Shown in pieces: positions 9,083 to 17,802 of a DNA stretch of 64,000 bases (position 1 is the first letter of the stretch; every line of letters starts with the position of its first letter). The stretch is from an uncultured Chitinophaga sp. (GTDB taxonomy: Bacteria > Bacteroidota > Bacteroidia > Chitinophagales > Chitinophagaceae), in assembly GCF_946479755.1 (NCBI RefSeq), contig NZ_CAMLHC010000003.1, forward strand, positions 186,001 to 250,000, in the 5' to 3' direction. The notes under the pieces are model-generated. The model was not told the origin of the DNA, ran no database searches, and saw only the letters and a list, made by a program, of their open reading frames with translations. Position numbers and translations under genes: made by a program.

Positions 9083-11189
9083 GTTTGATTGGCGGGACTT
9101 ATGGGCTAAGGATGATGTAAAGATCTGGGAGCATCTGGAGCATGTGGAGATGGCCATGAGTAAGATCTGTGAGCATCTATATTATAAGTTCGATACCGGG
9201 CTGGCTCGCAAGGGGGCTATTTTGCATGATGTTGGCAAAGCCCATCCCCACTTTCAGCGTAAAATAAAACCCCTAGGCTTCGTTTCGCTGGCAGAGGAAG
9301 TAAAGTGGGGGTATATGCATCGGCATGAGTTGTCATCGCTGGCTTTTCTGCCGGCTTTCCCGAGAGAAGAGTGGGATGTATTGATTGACATGGTGGTGGC
9401 GCATCATCGTGCGATTATTCATGATTCGAGAGAAGGAGGGATACTGGACCTCGTTGATAGAGACAGGCATTGGATGACACAGCACCTGCAGGATTGGGAG
9501 GATTGGCATGAGTATGGCCGCTGTATCCTGCAAAATTTTGGCTGTGACTGTCCTGCCATTTCCCGCGAGGATGCAGCAGCAGCCTTGGGGTATGCGGTAA
9601 GCTATTGTGAAAAGAAAGCCAATGGGTGGTCGCGCTGGCGGGGCTTGCTGATGGCAGCGGACCATTTTGCTTCCGCTTATACATTTAGGACGGGCAGCCG
9701 TCTGTCCCGTCTGTTTAAAAAACCGGACCTGAGCCACGTAAATGCCCGTCAGGGAAATGAGCTGTATCCCTTGTCAAAGCTGAGAATCGATGATAGCAGA
9801 CCTCATACCATGGTGTCTTACCCTACCGGCAGCGGGAAAACCGAATTCCTGATCAGACGTTGTATGGGAAGGATATGTTACCTGCTCCCGTATCAGGCAT
9901 CGTGTAATTTCATGTATGAGCGACTAAAGACATTGTTGCCTTTTGATAATGTCGATATCCAACACGGAACATCCATCTCTCTGGGAAGCAGTAAAGAAAG
10001 GAGCGAGCGATTGGCGCCATCGTTAGTCGGGGCTTCTGTAAAAGTAATGACACCCCATCAGGTGATTGGAATCGTATTAGGCACCAATGGCTTCGAAAGC
10101 ATCATGCTCGATCTGGAGGGATGTGATGTTATCCTGGACGAAATCCATACGTACGAAGGTATCACGCAGGCGATGGTATTGGAAGTGGTGAAGACACTGG
10201 TCAGATTGAACTGCCGGATTCATGTGGCTACGGCTACCATGCCTCGATGCTTATACGATGCAATATTGAAAACATTAGGAGGGGCTGAGAACGTATACGA
10301 AGTAACCGCCCCCGTTGAGGTACTGGATAGTTATGACCGGCATACCATTCACCTGTTAGAGGATGAGGCTACCGTACCTGGTATTTTGGAGGCTGCCTTC
10401 GGTGGAGAAATGAAGTGTCTACTCGTGTTTAACAGGATTGATGCAGCCCAAAAGGCTTACGAGAAATATGAACAAATGTTTAAAGGTGTTCCGGTATTGT
10501 TAATCCACCGCAGATTCAGCCGGTTATACAGACGTAAAGCAGAAAAGAGGCTTCAACAACTTAATCGGAAAAACGCGCCTTGTATTGTTATTGCCACACA
10601 GGTGGTGGAGGTAAGCCTGGACATCGATTTTGACCTGATGGTAACACAATGTGCTCCCCTGGAAAGCCTGATACAGCGGATGGGAAGGGTAAACCGCTGC
10701 GGGAGACACCTCAAATCGCCGGTGTACATACTCGCGCCGACTGGCAAGGCGTGGCCCTATGAAAAGGAAATTCTCGAAAGGAGTTATGCTTTGTTGCCTC
10801 CGGACGGCGAGTGGCACGAGCGTGATATACCGAATAAACTGGACACTTTATATCCTTCATTAAACCTCAGAGAAATTGATAGTCATTTGATTTATCAGAA
10901 TGGCCAGTATGTTATCCGGGAGCTGACAAATGTACGTAATCCGATATTGTCCATGATGATGAAGTCTGACTGTTTTACCTGTATACTGAAAGAAGATGAA
11001 TCCCGGTATAAAAAAGCTGGTTGGCAGCGGCGGCTGATGATGGAAATTCCGATCACCTGGGGGATTATTAAAGGAAACAAACTGGAAGGGACGCAATTAT
11101 CAGTCGGTTCAAAACCATTCGTGGTAAATCAAACAAAATCGTCGCACCAAAAAATGGGGCTGATGCTAAAAGAAGAGAAATCGTCATAG
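9072..11189 (+). CDS. cas3: CRISPR-associated nuclease/helicase Cas3
   Basis: A 705-residue protein that degrades target DNA after Cascade recruitment. The N-terminal HD nuclease shows LHDVGKAHPHF with His52-Asp53, an upstream His in HLEHVEMA, and later HRHELSSLAF and VVAHHRA. The helicase has Walker A YPTGSGKT (~250-256), DEIH at 356-359, VATATMP, ATQVVEVSLDIDFD and motif VI QRMGRVNRCGR near residue 533. I prefer ATG 9072 over the upstream TTG at 9015, because it keeps the short overlap with cas5 and starts directly before the HD region. All catalytic motifs appear intact. Confidence 0.93.
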   Translation: MKSEFDWRDLWAKDDVKIWEHLEHVEMAMSKICEHLYYKFDTGLARKGAILHDVGKAHPHFQRKIKPLGFVSLAEEVKWGYMHRHELSSLAFLPAFPREEWDVLIDMVVAHHRAIIHDSREGGILDLVDRDRHWMTQHLQDWEDWHEYGRCILQNFGCDCPAISREDAAAALGYAVSYCEKKANGWSRWRGLLMAADHFASAYTFRTGSRLSRLFKKPDLSHVNARQGNELYPLSKLRIDDSRPHTMVSYPTGSGKTEFLIRRCMGRICYLLPYQASCNFMYERLKTLLPFDNVDIQHGTSISLGSSKERSERLAPSLVGASVKVMTPHQVIGIVLGTNGFESIMLDLEGCDVILDEIHTYEGITQAMVLEVVKTLVRLNCRIHVATATMPRCLYDAILKTLGGAENVYEVTAPVEVLDSYDRHTIHLLEDEATVPGILEAAFGGEMKCLLVFNRIDAAQKAYEKYEQMFKGVPVLLIHRRFSRLYRRKAEKRLQQLNRKNAPCIVIATQVVEVSLDIDFDLMVTQCAPLESLIQRMGRVNRCGRHLKSPVYILAPTGKAWPYEKEILERSYALLPPDGEWHERDIPNKLDTLYPSLNLREIDSHLIYQNGQYVIRELTNVRNPILSMMMKSDCFTCILKEDESRYKKAGWQRRLMMEIPITWGIIKGNKLEGTQLSVGSKPFVVNQTKSSHQKMGLMLKEEKSS

Positions 11190-11191
11190 TT

Positions 11192-12472
11192 ATGTATACA
11201 AGTTATATTGGTAAAAAGTTTCTTGCGTATTACAATCAGCGAAAGAAGGCGCAGTATACGGCAGAAGAATTTTTTCTAGCAATTTTTTTCGATCTTTTTT
11301 TTAAAGATGACGGGCATCTGATGCATGTGGCAAACTCTCCGTTCCATACAGCTCCGGATAAAAGTGCGGTAACACTATATGGAAGCAAATCGGCAGCTCA
11401 GCTGGAGGGATTAAAGGAACGGATCAACGGAAACAGGGTATATATGGGCACTTATGTGGGTGGTTCGGCAGAAGATATAGGAGCCACCACCTCGGGCCAG
11501 TTGACCAATATGAATTACACTGTTGACAAAGAGGATATGTACGCTTCATGGATTGGTGCAGCGTTAGGCATTGGCGTAAAAGGTGGTTACGTGATACTTA
11601 TTGATAAAGACGAAATCCTGTGGTCTCTGTATGAAGGCTGGGAGCACTACCGGAAATACCTCGATCAGCGGGATGAACTGAAAGACAGGCAGATAGAAAC
11701 CTGGAATGGCAATTGGTTGCGGTATGGACTACAGACGCCAATGAAGATTGAACCGGTGAAAATGATGGAGAAATGGAGCATACCCACTCAGCCTTGGGTG
11801 CAGATCACGTTCATACTGGCCCGGCAATTTAGTCAGCTGGACTCGTTGGTTCTCTATGCTTATAACCTCTCCCAGACTAATACGACGCTGGGATTTATCA
11901 GTCTTGTTCCATCGGAAGTCAACCGGTTGTTTGAATGGCGGGAGAATATTTTTTTGGGCGAAGATCCTGGTATTACTGCCGACCAGGTGGAAATGCTGGA
12001 AACCTATTACGATTTCAGGGCGGCCTGCAAGTTGGGCGCTATAGGCCTGGAAGCGCTGGAACCTAAAGCACTCCGTGAGTACATGCCGAAGCCGTTTGGC
12101 GGTGGTAAGGAATTCGTTTACTCGAAAACAACTGATTATCATTTTAAAATCTTTAAACTTTGGTTAATTACTATGTTAAACCGACTTGAATTATTGACAT
12201 TAGCAGATGCAATGGCGGCTACCATGAAAGAACTTGAAAACAGTGAAAAGAAAGGGAGGACTATCAAGGATCAGTTAAGTAGTAAAATCATGGAATCCAA
12301 AAGTCTACCGCCGTTTATTGATAAGCTCACGGAGATGTTGGGTTATTTGCCTGCTGAAAATGAAACGCTTCACAATGTGATGCGCGAGGCGCTCATTATG
12401 CCGGTTGATCATTTACCGTTGTTTCTCAGCCTGGTCCGCTTCCAATATGCTTACAGAACTTCTAAAAATTAA
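11192..12472 (+). CDS. cas8: Cas8-type large subunit of type I-B-like Cascade
   Basis: A 426-residue protein placed between cas3 and cas7, where the large subunit is expected. It would recognise the PAM and help recruit Cas3. Cas8 proteins diverge strongly, so the call rests on position, size and an N-terminal segment (GKKFLAYYNQRKK, then FFLAIFFDLFFKDDGH) followed by HVANSPFHT. No CxxC zinc pairs are visible, unlike Cst1-type subunits. It starts 2 bp after the cas3 stop. The gene order fits the Porphyromonas-type (PGING, Csp2) arrangement. Confidence 0.75.
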   Translation: MYTSYIGKKFLAYYNQRKKAQYTAEEFFLAIFFDLFFKDDGHLMHVANSPFHTAPDKSAVTLYGSKSAAQLEGLKERINGNRVYMGTYVGGSAEDIGATTSGQLTNMNYTVDKEDMYASWIGAALGIGVKGGYVILIDKDEILWSLYEGWEHYRKYLDQRDELKDRQIETWNGNWLRYGLQTPMKIEPVKMMEKWSIPTQPWVQITFILARQFSQLDSLVLYAYNLSQTNTTLGFISLVPSEVNRLFEWRENIFLGEDPGITADQVEMLETYYDFRAACKLGAIGLEALEPKALREYMPKPFGGGKEFVYSKTTDYHFKIFKLWLITMLNRLELLTLADAMAATMKELENSEKKGRTIKDQLSSKIMESKSLPPFIDKLTEMLGYLPAENETLHNVMREALIMPVDHLPLFLSLVRFQYAYRTSKN

Positions 12473-12478
12473 TTATCC

Positions 12479-13543
12479 ATGCATACACCATTTATTTATC
12501 TGAGGGGACTCAGGCATGTGTCTCATTCTGTTTTTGCTGTCAATGAAGGACAAAAATATTATTATGATCCTCAAACCCGCAAACGTATGGCTTATTCCAG
12601 CGGGCAACAAATAAAACGATCTATTCTGGAGGGTCTCAATATGCCTTTTGCCGCCATTACTTTTAACTGGGAGATTGATAAGGAAAAGAAAAAGGCCAAC
12701 CAGAAGGAGCCGCATTCGCCCTGTGATCCTACCTACGCAGACCAGCTGCTGGGAGGATATATGAAAGCTGGCGCTAATATTATGGCCGTGAAACGAAGAA
12801 GTCCGTTGTCCATCTCTTCGATGCGGCCGTTGCATCCATTACTGGGTGGTATTGCCAGTCCTACAGAGAACATTTCCTTCGACCGCACTTCTCACACAGG
12901 CAGCCATAAAGTAAAAGTGCACTGGACAGCCGGTAAGGAACGGGGACCAGAACTCAGCGAAGAAGAATTGGACGAATGGCTCACGAGTAACATGCGCACG
13001 TTGCCTAACAGAGCCTTTATCCAGGATCAGACCCGTGCCTCCGGGCTTTTTGTATACGATATGGCGATTGATCTGCGTACCTTATTTTGTGTGTCTACCA
13101 ATAAGTATGAACCGGAGCTTTATCCTGAAATAGAAGCCAAGCTCCGCGACGAAGGGTGGAAAGAAGGAAAAAACATTTTCGGAAATTGTCTTGTATGTCC
13201 GAAGGAAAGGAGAGAAGAAATCATCCCAGCCTTAGCAAAGGCGATCATCAACTGGCGTATAACCACTAATCAATCGAGAACGTTTGACCCTATGGGTATT
13301 GTGGCGATCGTGATCAGCGATAATGCCAATCAGATCACTTACGCCATCCGGGGCGATCTTCGGGATGATATGGAAAGAAGGCTGGCCATTCCCATAATTG
13401 ACCTAAGCGCTAAAGCAGATTTTTTCGTTACACCTACAGCAGGTAGCTATGTGACCGGAGCAGTGGGAAGTGCAGACGCGCTGGAAAAAGCAGAGGAGAA
13501 ACTGGTGAAACTAATGGCAGCCTATCCGTATGATTTATGTTGA
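12479..13543 (+). CDS. cas7: CRISPR-associated protein Cas7 (Csp1/DevR-like)
   Basis: A 354-residue backbone subunit of Cascade that polymerises along the crRNA. The N-terminus (FIYLRGLRHVSHSVFAVNEG), then SSGQQIKRSILEGL and later SMRPLHPLLGG, match the Cas7/DevR fold pattern; TSHTGSHKVKVHW and NRAFIQDQTRASGLFVYDMA form the core. It starts 6 bp after the cas8 stop and is the last effector gene. In the related arrangement cas4-cas1-cas2 would follow; here a terminator and the array follow directly. Confidence 0.85.
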   Translation: MHTPFIYLRGLRHVSHSVFAVNEGQKYYYDPQTRKRMAYSSGQQIKRSILEGLNMPFAAITFNWEIDKEKKKANQKEPHSPCDPTYADQLLGGYMKAGANIMAVKRRSPLSISSMRPLHPLLGGIASPTENISFDRTSHTGSHKVKVHWTAGKERGPELSEEELDEWLTSNMRTLPNRAFIQDQTRASGLFVYDMAIDLRTLFCVSTNKYEPELYPEIEAKLRDEGWKEGKNIFGNCLVCPKERREEIIPALAKAIINWRITTNQSRTFDPMGIVAIVISDNANQITYAIRGDLRDDMERRLAIPIIDLSAKADFFVTPTAGSYVTGAVGSADALEKAEEKLVKLMAAYPYDLC

Positions 13544-13554
13544 TTTTTATTAAT

Positions 13555-13606
13555 AAGTCGTCGATCTCCGGGGTAAATGCGCTTATTGGAGATCGACGAC
13601 TTTTGT
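13555..13606 (+). terminator. Strong terminator between cas7 and the CRISPR array
   Basis: A perfect 15-bp stem (13555-13569 with 13588-13602, arms AAGTCGTCGATCTCC and its complement) with an 18-nt loop, followed by a short T run. It lies 11 bp after cas7 and should end the cas transcript before the array. Confidence 0.85.
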
Positions 13607-13675
13607 TTGGGAGAAATAGAAGATTGATGCATTGAAGTGCTTGATGGATGGGAGGCTGGTTTGAAGTTGTAACGG
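13607..13675 (+). promoter_or_regulatory. Probable short CRISPR leader
   Basis: About 70 bp between the cas terminator and the first repeat. The array reads in the + direction (repeats end GAATTGAAAC) and its cleanest repeats lie at this end, so this should be the leader. No clear TAnnTTTG box was found, so the array promoter is not located. Confidence 0.45.
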
Positions 13676-15590
13676 GTTTTAATTGGACTATGGCGGAATT
13701 GAAACAATCGACAGTCTTCCCGCGGTCAGTATATGACACTGGTTTTAATTGGACTATGAGGGAATTGAAACAATAGAACCACTCCGTTTTGTGGTACCTG
13801 CGACGCTGTTTTAATTGGACTATGAGGGAATTGAAACATAATGTTAAGCCCGCAAATCGCGCCCAGTTCAAAGGTTTTAATTGGACTGTGAGGGAATTGA
13901 AACTATACGAAGGTAAGCAGCTACAAATCCCGTGACCAGTTTTAATTGGACTGTGAGAGAATTGAAACGGAGCTACACGCGCTCATCAACGCCGACGACT
14001 TCGAAGTTTTAATTGGACTGTGAGGGAATTGAAACATTATTGTCAGTTCCACAGAGTTTCCGTCTTGATCCTGTTTTAATTGTACTGTGAGGGAATTGAA
14101 ACACGTAAACCCCTTCGGATCTCAAGTCTTCCATAAAGCGTTTTAATTGTACTGTGAGGGAATTGAAACATGAAAAGGCACTCCAGGCTTTGGCAGCAGC
14201 AGGTTTGTTTTAATTGGACTATGAGGAATTGAAACCGCACAAAGGTGTACCGGTCGCCAATGTCGCACAGCGTTTTAATTGGACTATGAGGAATTGAAAC
14301 GAGAGTCGCAGCAGGGGCGGAAGACAGCAGTTTTAGTTTTAATTGGACTATGAGGAATTGAAACCAGTCGTGGTTGTGTTTCGTTTTGAACCATTCGCCT
14401 GTTTTAGTTGGACTATGAGGAATTGAAATTTGGATCCATGAAGTAGGCGACCTTTGCAATGTTGTGTTTTAATTGGACTATGAGGATTGAAACGCGGAAA
14501 TTAAGCTGGATGACGCGACAGTAATTAGTTTTAATCGGACTATGGTGGAATTGAAACATAGAAAACATGCCCGCAGCGCTGCGCTGGTTTTGGTTTTAAT
14601 TGGACTATAACGGAATTGAAAGATGATGCCGATGATCATAAAAATGATATAGACCGTAGTTTTAATTGAACTATGAAGGGAACTGAAATTGATATGATGT
14701 TGTGGGTAACACATATTTTGAAGTTAGTTTTAATTGGACTATGAGGAATGGAAAGAACTCTGTTAGACGCTCAAATTCACCGGCTTGCGCAGTTTTAGTT
14801 GGACTAAGAGGAATGGAGATCAGAATGAAGGGTTCCCGATTGTGGTAGTCAGGTTTTAATTGACTTTTAAGAATTGAAATATCTACCACCAGCTAGGCAT
14901 ATCTTTCAATGCCTGGGTTTTAATTGGACTATTAAGAATTGAAACTCAATGCCAGAATTCACAAGATACGGATTTAAGACAGTTTTAATTGGATTGTTGA
15001 GAATTAAAACATTTTCATCGCCCTCCTGGGACTGAGTCCGTGGCTGTTTTAATTGTACAAAGAAGAATGGAAAGAATACCTGCGCAATCGTTAATCATAG
15101 GGAAATATTAGTTTTAATTGAGCTGTGAGGGGATTGAAAGCTGCGCTTCGTGTAGGTCGATCCGAACAATAGAACGGTTTTAATTTGACTATGAAGAAAT
15201 TGAAAGAAAAACTTGTTACCACAATTCGCGTCAATAGACCGCGTTTTTAATTTAGTTCTTAGGGATTTGAAAGCTTTAAACGTTAGCATTAGGCACATCG
15301 GTGGAAAAGTTTTAATCGGACTATGGCGGAATTGAAATTCAGTGTCTATCTGTATTACAGACTGACGCTCTTAAACGGATTGTTACTGGAATTGAAACAA
15401 TATTCCCCACTTGCGGGTATCCACCACATTTTCGTTTTAATTGCACAATGAGGAATTGAAACTACGCATAGCCATCTAGTTCATCTTCTTTAACGCAGTT
15501 TAATTGCACTGTTAGGAATTTAAGTGATATTACCAAAGGATTTACAGTTGATGAAACAGCGGTTTTAATTGCACAATAAGGAATTGAAAT
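13676..15590 (+). CRISPR. CRISPR array, 30 repeats and 29 spacers, decaying distally
   Basis: Thirty repeats of 27-31 nt; the best copies are 30 nt, begin GTTTTAATTGGACTATG and end GGGAATTGAAAC, a type I-B-like repeat. Spacers are 30-37 nt, mostly 35-37. Repeats 1-8 (13676-14169) are near-identical 30-mers with small changes (TGTGAG in place of TATGAG in repeats 4-8). Repeats 9-12 are 29-nt forms lacking one G, and repeat 13 is 28 nt. From repeat 14 on, substitutions and indels accumulate; repeats 19, 25, 27 and 29 are strongly changed. The array lies 132 bp after cas7 on the same strand. No spacer source was identified. Confidence 0.97.
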
Positions 15591-15659
15591 ACAAAAAAAT
15601 CACCCGTATTTCGAAGCCAATATTGCTTTAGGTCTAATGGCACCGTTACGGAATTGTTC

Positions 15660-17309
15660 TCACTCTCCGCTATACACACCTGCCACCACCTGCTCCCATC
15701 CCTTCATCTCTTCCAGCGCGCCCCACGTCAGGCTCCTGTCCGCACGCAGCCGCGCCTGACAAAACATTTCCGCCATCTCCGGTGAAGCTGTCTGTATCAG
15801 TTCTATCGCCTGTATCGCCAGCGCCATTTTTTCCACGATGATCCTCGCAGAACGTTCATAATCCGACGGGCGGGCAAGTAACTGCTGCAAACTATCCAAA
15901 TGCCTCTTCAGCAATGGATGCAGTCCCGCACCTTGCTGAAAATACTGCATCAGCACTGCCACACTCGCTGGTTCTTTCTGCATGGCCCGCAGCACATCCA
16001 GCGCCTGGATATTACCGGAGCCTTCCCAGATAGCATTGACCGGCACATCGCGGTAAAGCCGCGGCAGGATGGACGTTTCCACGTAGCCGTTGCCGCCGAG
16101 GCATTCTACGATTTCTCCCATGGCGAGGACGGCGCGTTTGGTGTTCCAGAATTTCCCTACGGCGGTAGCGATGCGGGTGAAATGCAACGCTGCCTCGTCC
16201 GTTTTGGCGTCGTCGAACCCTTTGGCGAGCCGCATGGCGAAGGTGGTGGCGGCGGCCGATTCAAGGGCCAGATCGGTGAGCACGTTCTGCATCAGCGGGT
16301 GATGGAGCAGTGATTTCCCGAAAGTATGCCGGTGTTTACAATGATGGATGGCTTCGGCGAGGGCACGCTGCAGCGTGGCGGCGGAGCCGACGGCGCAGTC
16401 CAGCCGGGTGTGGCGTACCATCTCCATAATATTGGCGATGCCGCGACCTTCCTCCCCGATGATACGGGCCCAGGCGCCGTGGAACTCCACCTCTCCGGAG
16501 GCATTGGAACGGTTGCCGAGTTTGTCTTTCAGCCGTTGGAACCGCAGCTGGTTTTTGTTGCCGTCAGGCATGAAGCGGGGCAGGAGGAAACAACTGAGCC
16601 CACCGGGTGCTTGTGCCAGTACGAGGAAAGCATCGCTCATAGGGGCGCTGCAAAACCACTTGCGGCCGGTAATGCGATAGGTGCCATCGCCGGTAGCCTG
16701 TGCGGTGGTAATATTGGCGCGTACGTCGCTGCCGCCTTGTGGCTCTGTCATGGCCATGCCGAAGGTAACGCCATGTTTTTCGGTGTAGGGGAGGTGCCGT
16801 TCGTCATAGATGGTAGAAAGCACGCGCGGTAGCCACTCCCGGGCGATATCAGGAGCTATCTGCAGCGAGGGGACCACGGCAAAGGTCATGGTCAACGGGC
16901 AGCTGCTGCCTTCGTCGATTTGTTGTTTCAGGTAGGAGAGCACGCTGTGGGCGAGGTAACCGCCTTTTTCGGCGGTGGTCCACGCGATGGAATGCACCTG
17001 GTGCCGGATGGCTGCCGTCATCATCTGATGGTATGCCGGATGGTAGGTCACGGTGTCGAGGCGGTTGCCGAAACGGTCGTGGGTGTGCAGTACCGGCAGA
17101 TGCGTATTGGCGAGGACACCGGTTTCCTGGAATTCATGACTGCCCATCAGTTGCCCCATTTCGGTGGCCAGCGGCACAGCCCAGCTGCCGCCATAGGCTT
17201 GCAGGGTGTTTTGCAGCACCGGGTGGGTGGTGAAAGAGTTGTTGTCCTCCAGCACGGGAACCTGGTTGCTGACATGCTCGAAATCGAAACCGGGACCAGA
17301 CATATACAA
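15660..17309 (-). CDS. aidB: AidB-like acyl-CoA dehydrogenase family protein
   Basis: A 549-residue flavoprotein close in length to E. coli AidB (541). Family marks are GMAMTEPQGGSDVRAN, GRKWFCSAPMSDAFLVLAQA, LKDKLGNRSNASGEVEF, GEEGRGI and HTRLDCAVGSAA, with LGGNGYVE and PVNAIWEGSGNIQALDVLRA near the C-terminal part of the catalytic core. AidB proteins bind FAD and DNA and belong to the alkylation response; isovaleryl-CoA dehydrogenase activity is weak. It is monocistronic, with its 3' end abutting the distal end of the CRISPR array. An alternative start two codons in (17303) is possible. Confidence 0.85.
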   Translation of the reverse strand: MYMSGPGFDFEHVSNQVPVLEDNNSFTTHPVLQNTLQAYGGSWAVPLATEMGQLMGSHEFQETGVLANTHLPVLHTHDRFGNRLDTVTYHPAYHQMMTAAIRHQVHSIAWTTAEKGGYLAHSVLSYLKQQIDEGSSCPLTMTFAVVPSLQIAPDIAREWLPRVLSTIYDERHLPYTEKHGVTFGMAMTEPQGGSDVRANITTAQATGDGTYRITGRKWFCSAPMSDAFLVLAQAPGGLSCFLLPRFMPDGNKNQLRFQRLKDKLGNRSNASGEVEFHGAWARIIGEEGRGIANIMEMVRHTRLDCAVGSAATLQRALAEAIHHCKHRHTFGKSLLHHPLMQNVLTDLALESAAATTFAMRLAKGFDDAKTDEAALHFTRIATAVGKFWNTKRAVLAMGEIVECLGGNGYVETSILPRLYRDVPVNAIWEGSGNIQALDVLRAMQKEPASVAVLMQYFQQGAGLHPLLKRHLDSLQQLLARPSDYERSARIIVEKMALAIQAIELIQTASPEMAEMFCQARLRADRSLTWGALEEMKGWEQVVAGVYSGE

Positions 17310-17377
17310 CGGATTTGATGTACTTAAATTTACGATATTTACCTTTAGCGGAAGTTAACTATAAAGGCTATACGAAT

Positions 17378-17758
17378 ATGGAACAACGGGAAAATATCAT
17401 CAAAGCTTATGTGCAGGCCTATAACGATAAAGATGTAAATGGAATGCTGCAGGATATGGCGGAGGAGGTCGTTTTTGAAAACGTTTCCGGCGGGGCATTT
17501 ACCCTCAGTATCAAAGGGTTAGCAGATCTGCGGGTGCAGGCGGAACAGGTATTGCCGGTATTTGCGGAGAGAAAACAGATCATCCGGTCATTTAGCCATG
17601 CAGATACGAAAACGACGATAGCTATCGATTATCACGCGGTATTGGCCATTGATCTGCCTAATGGCCTCAAAAAAGGGGATACGCTGGCGTTAACAGGAAA
17701 GTCAGTTTTTACTTTTTCACCCGAAGGAAAAATTATACAATTGACTGATATCAGCTAG
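17378..17758 (+). CDS. NTF2/SnoaL-like small protein
   Basis: A 126-residue soluble protein starting MEQRENIIKAYVQAYNDKDVNGML, the helix-turn typical of NTF2-like folds, with the later beta sheet (IAIDYHAVLAIDLPNG, LTGKSVFTFSPEGKI). Members act as isomerases, hydrolases or stress-related ligand binders; the role here is unknown. The ATG at 17378 fits the family start better than the upstream in-frame Met at 17315. It is divergent from the AidB-like gene, with a possible TACCTTTA -7 box at 17340-17347. Confidence 0.75.
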   Translation: MEQRENIIKAYVQAYNDKDVNGMLQDMAEEVVFENVSGGAFTLSIKGLADLRVQAEQVLPVFAERKQIIRSFSHADTKTTIAIDYHAVLAIDLPNGLKKGDTLALTGKSVFTFSPEGKIIQLTDIS

Positions 17759-17797
17759 AAAAAGCAGCCGCCTCAGGGAAACAGAGACGGCTGCTGA
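17758..17797 (-). terminator. Terminator of the TlpA/SusC operon
   Basis: AGCAGCCG (17763-17770) pairs with CGGCTGCT (17788-17795). Read on the - strand the stem is followed by a T run (CTTTTTC), so it should end the leftward operon that finishes with the TlpA-like gene. Confidence 0.75.
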
Positions 17798-17802
17798 AAA
17801 TA

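Noticed and set aside
13434..15298. Several minus-strand open frames across the CRISPR array
   Set aside because: They are translations of the repeats, giving recurring peptides such as IPHSPIKT at ~66-base spacing, not genes.
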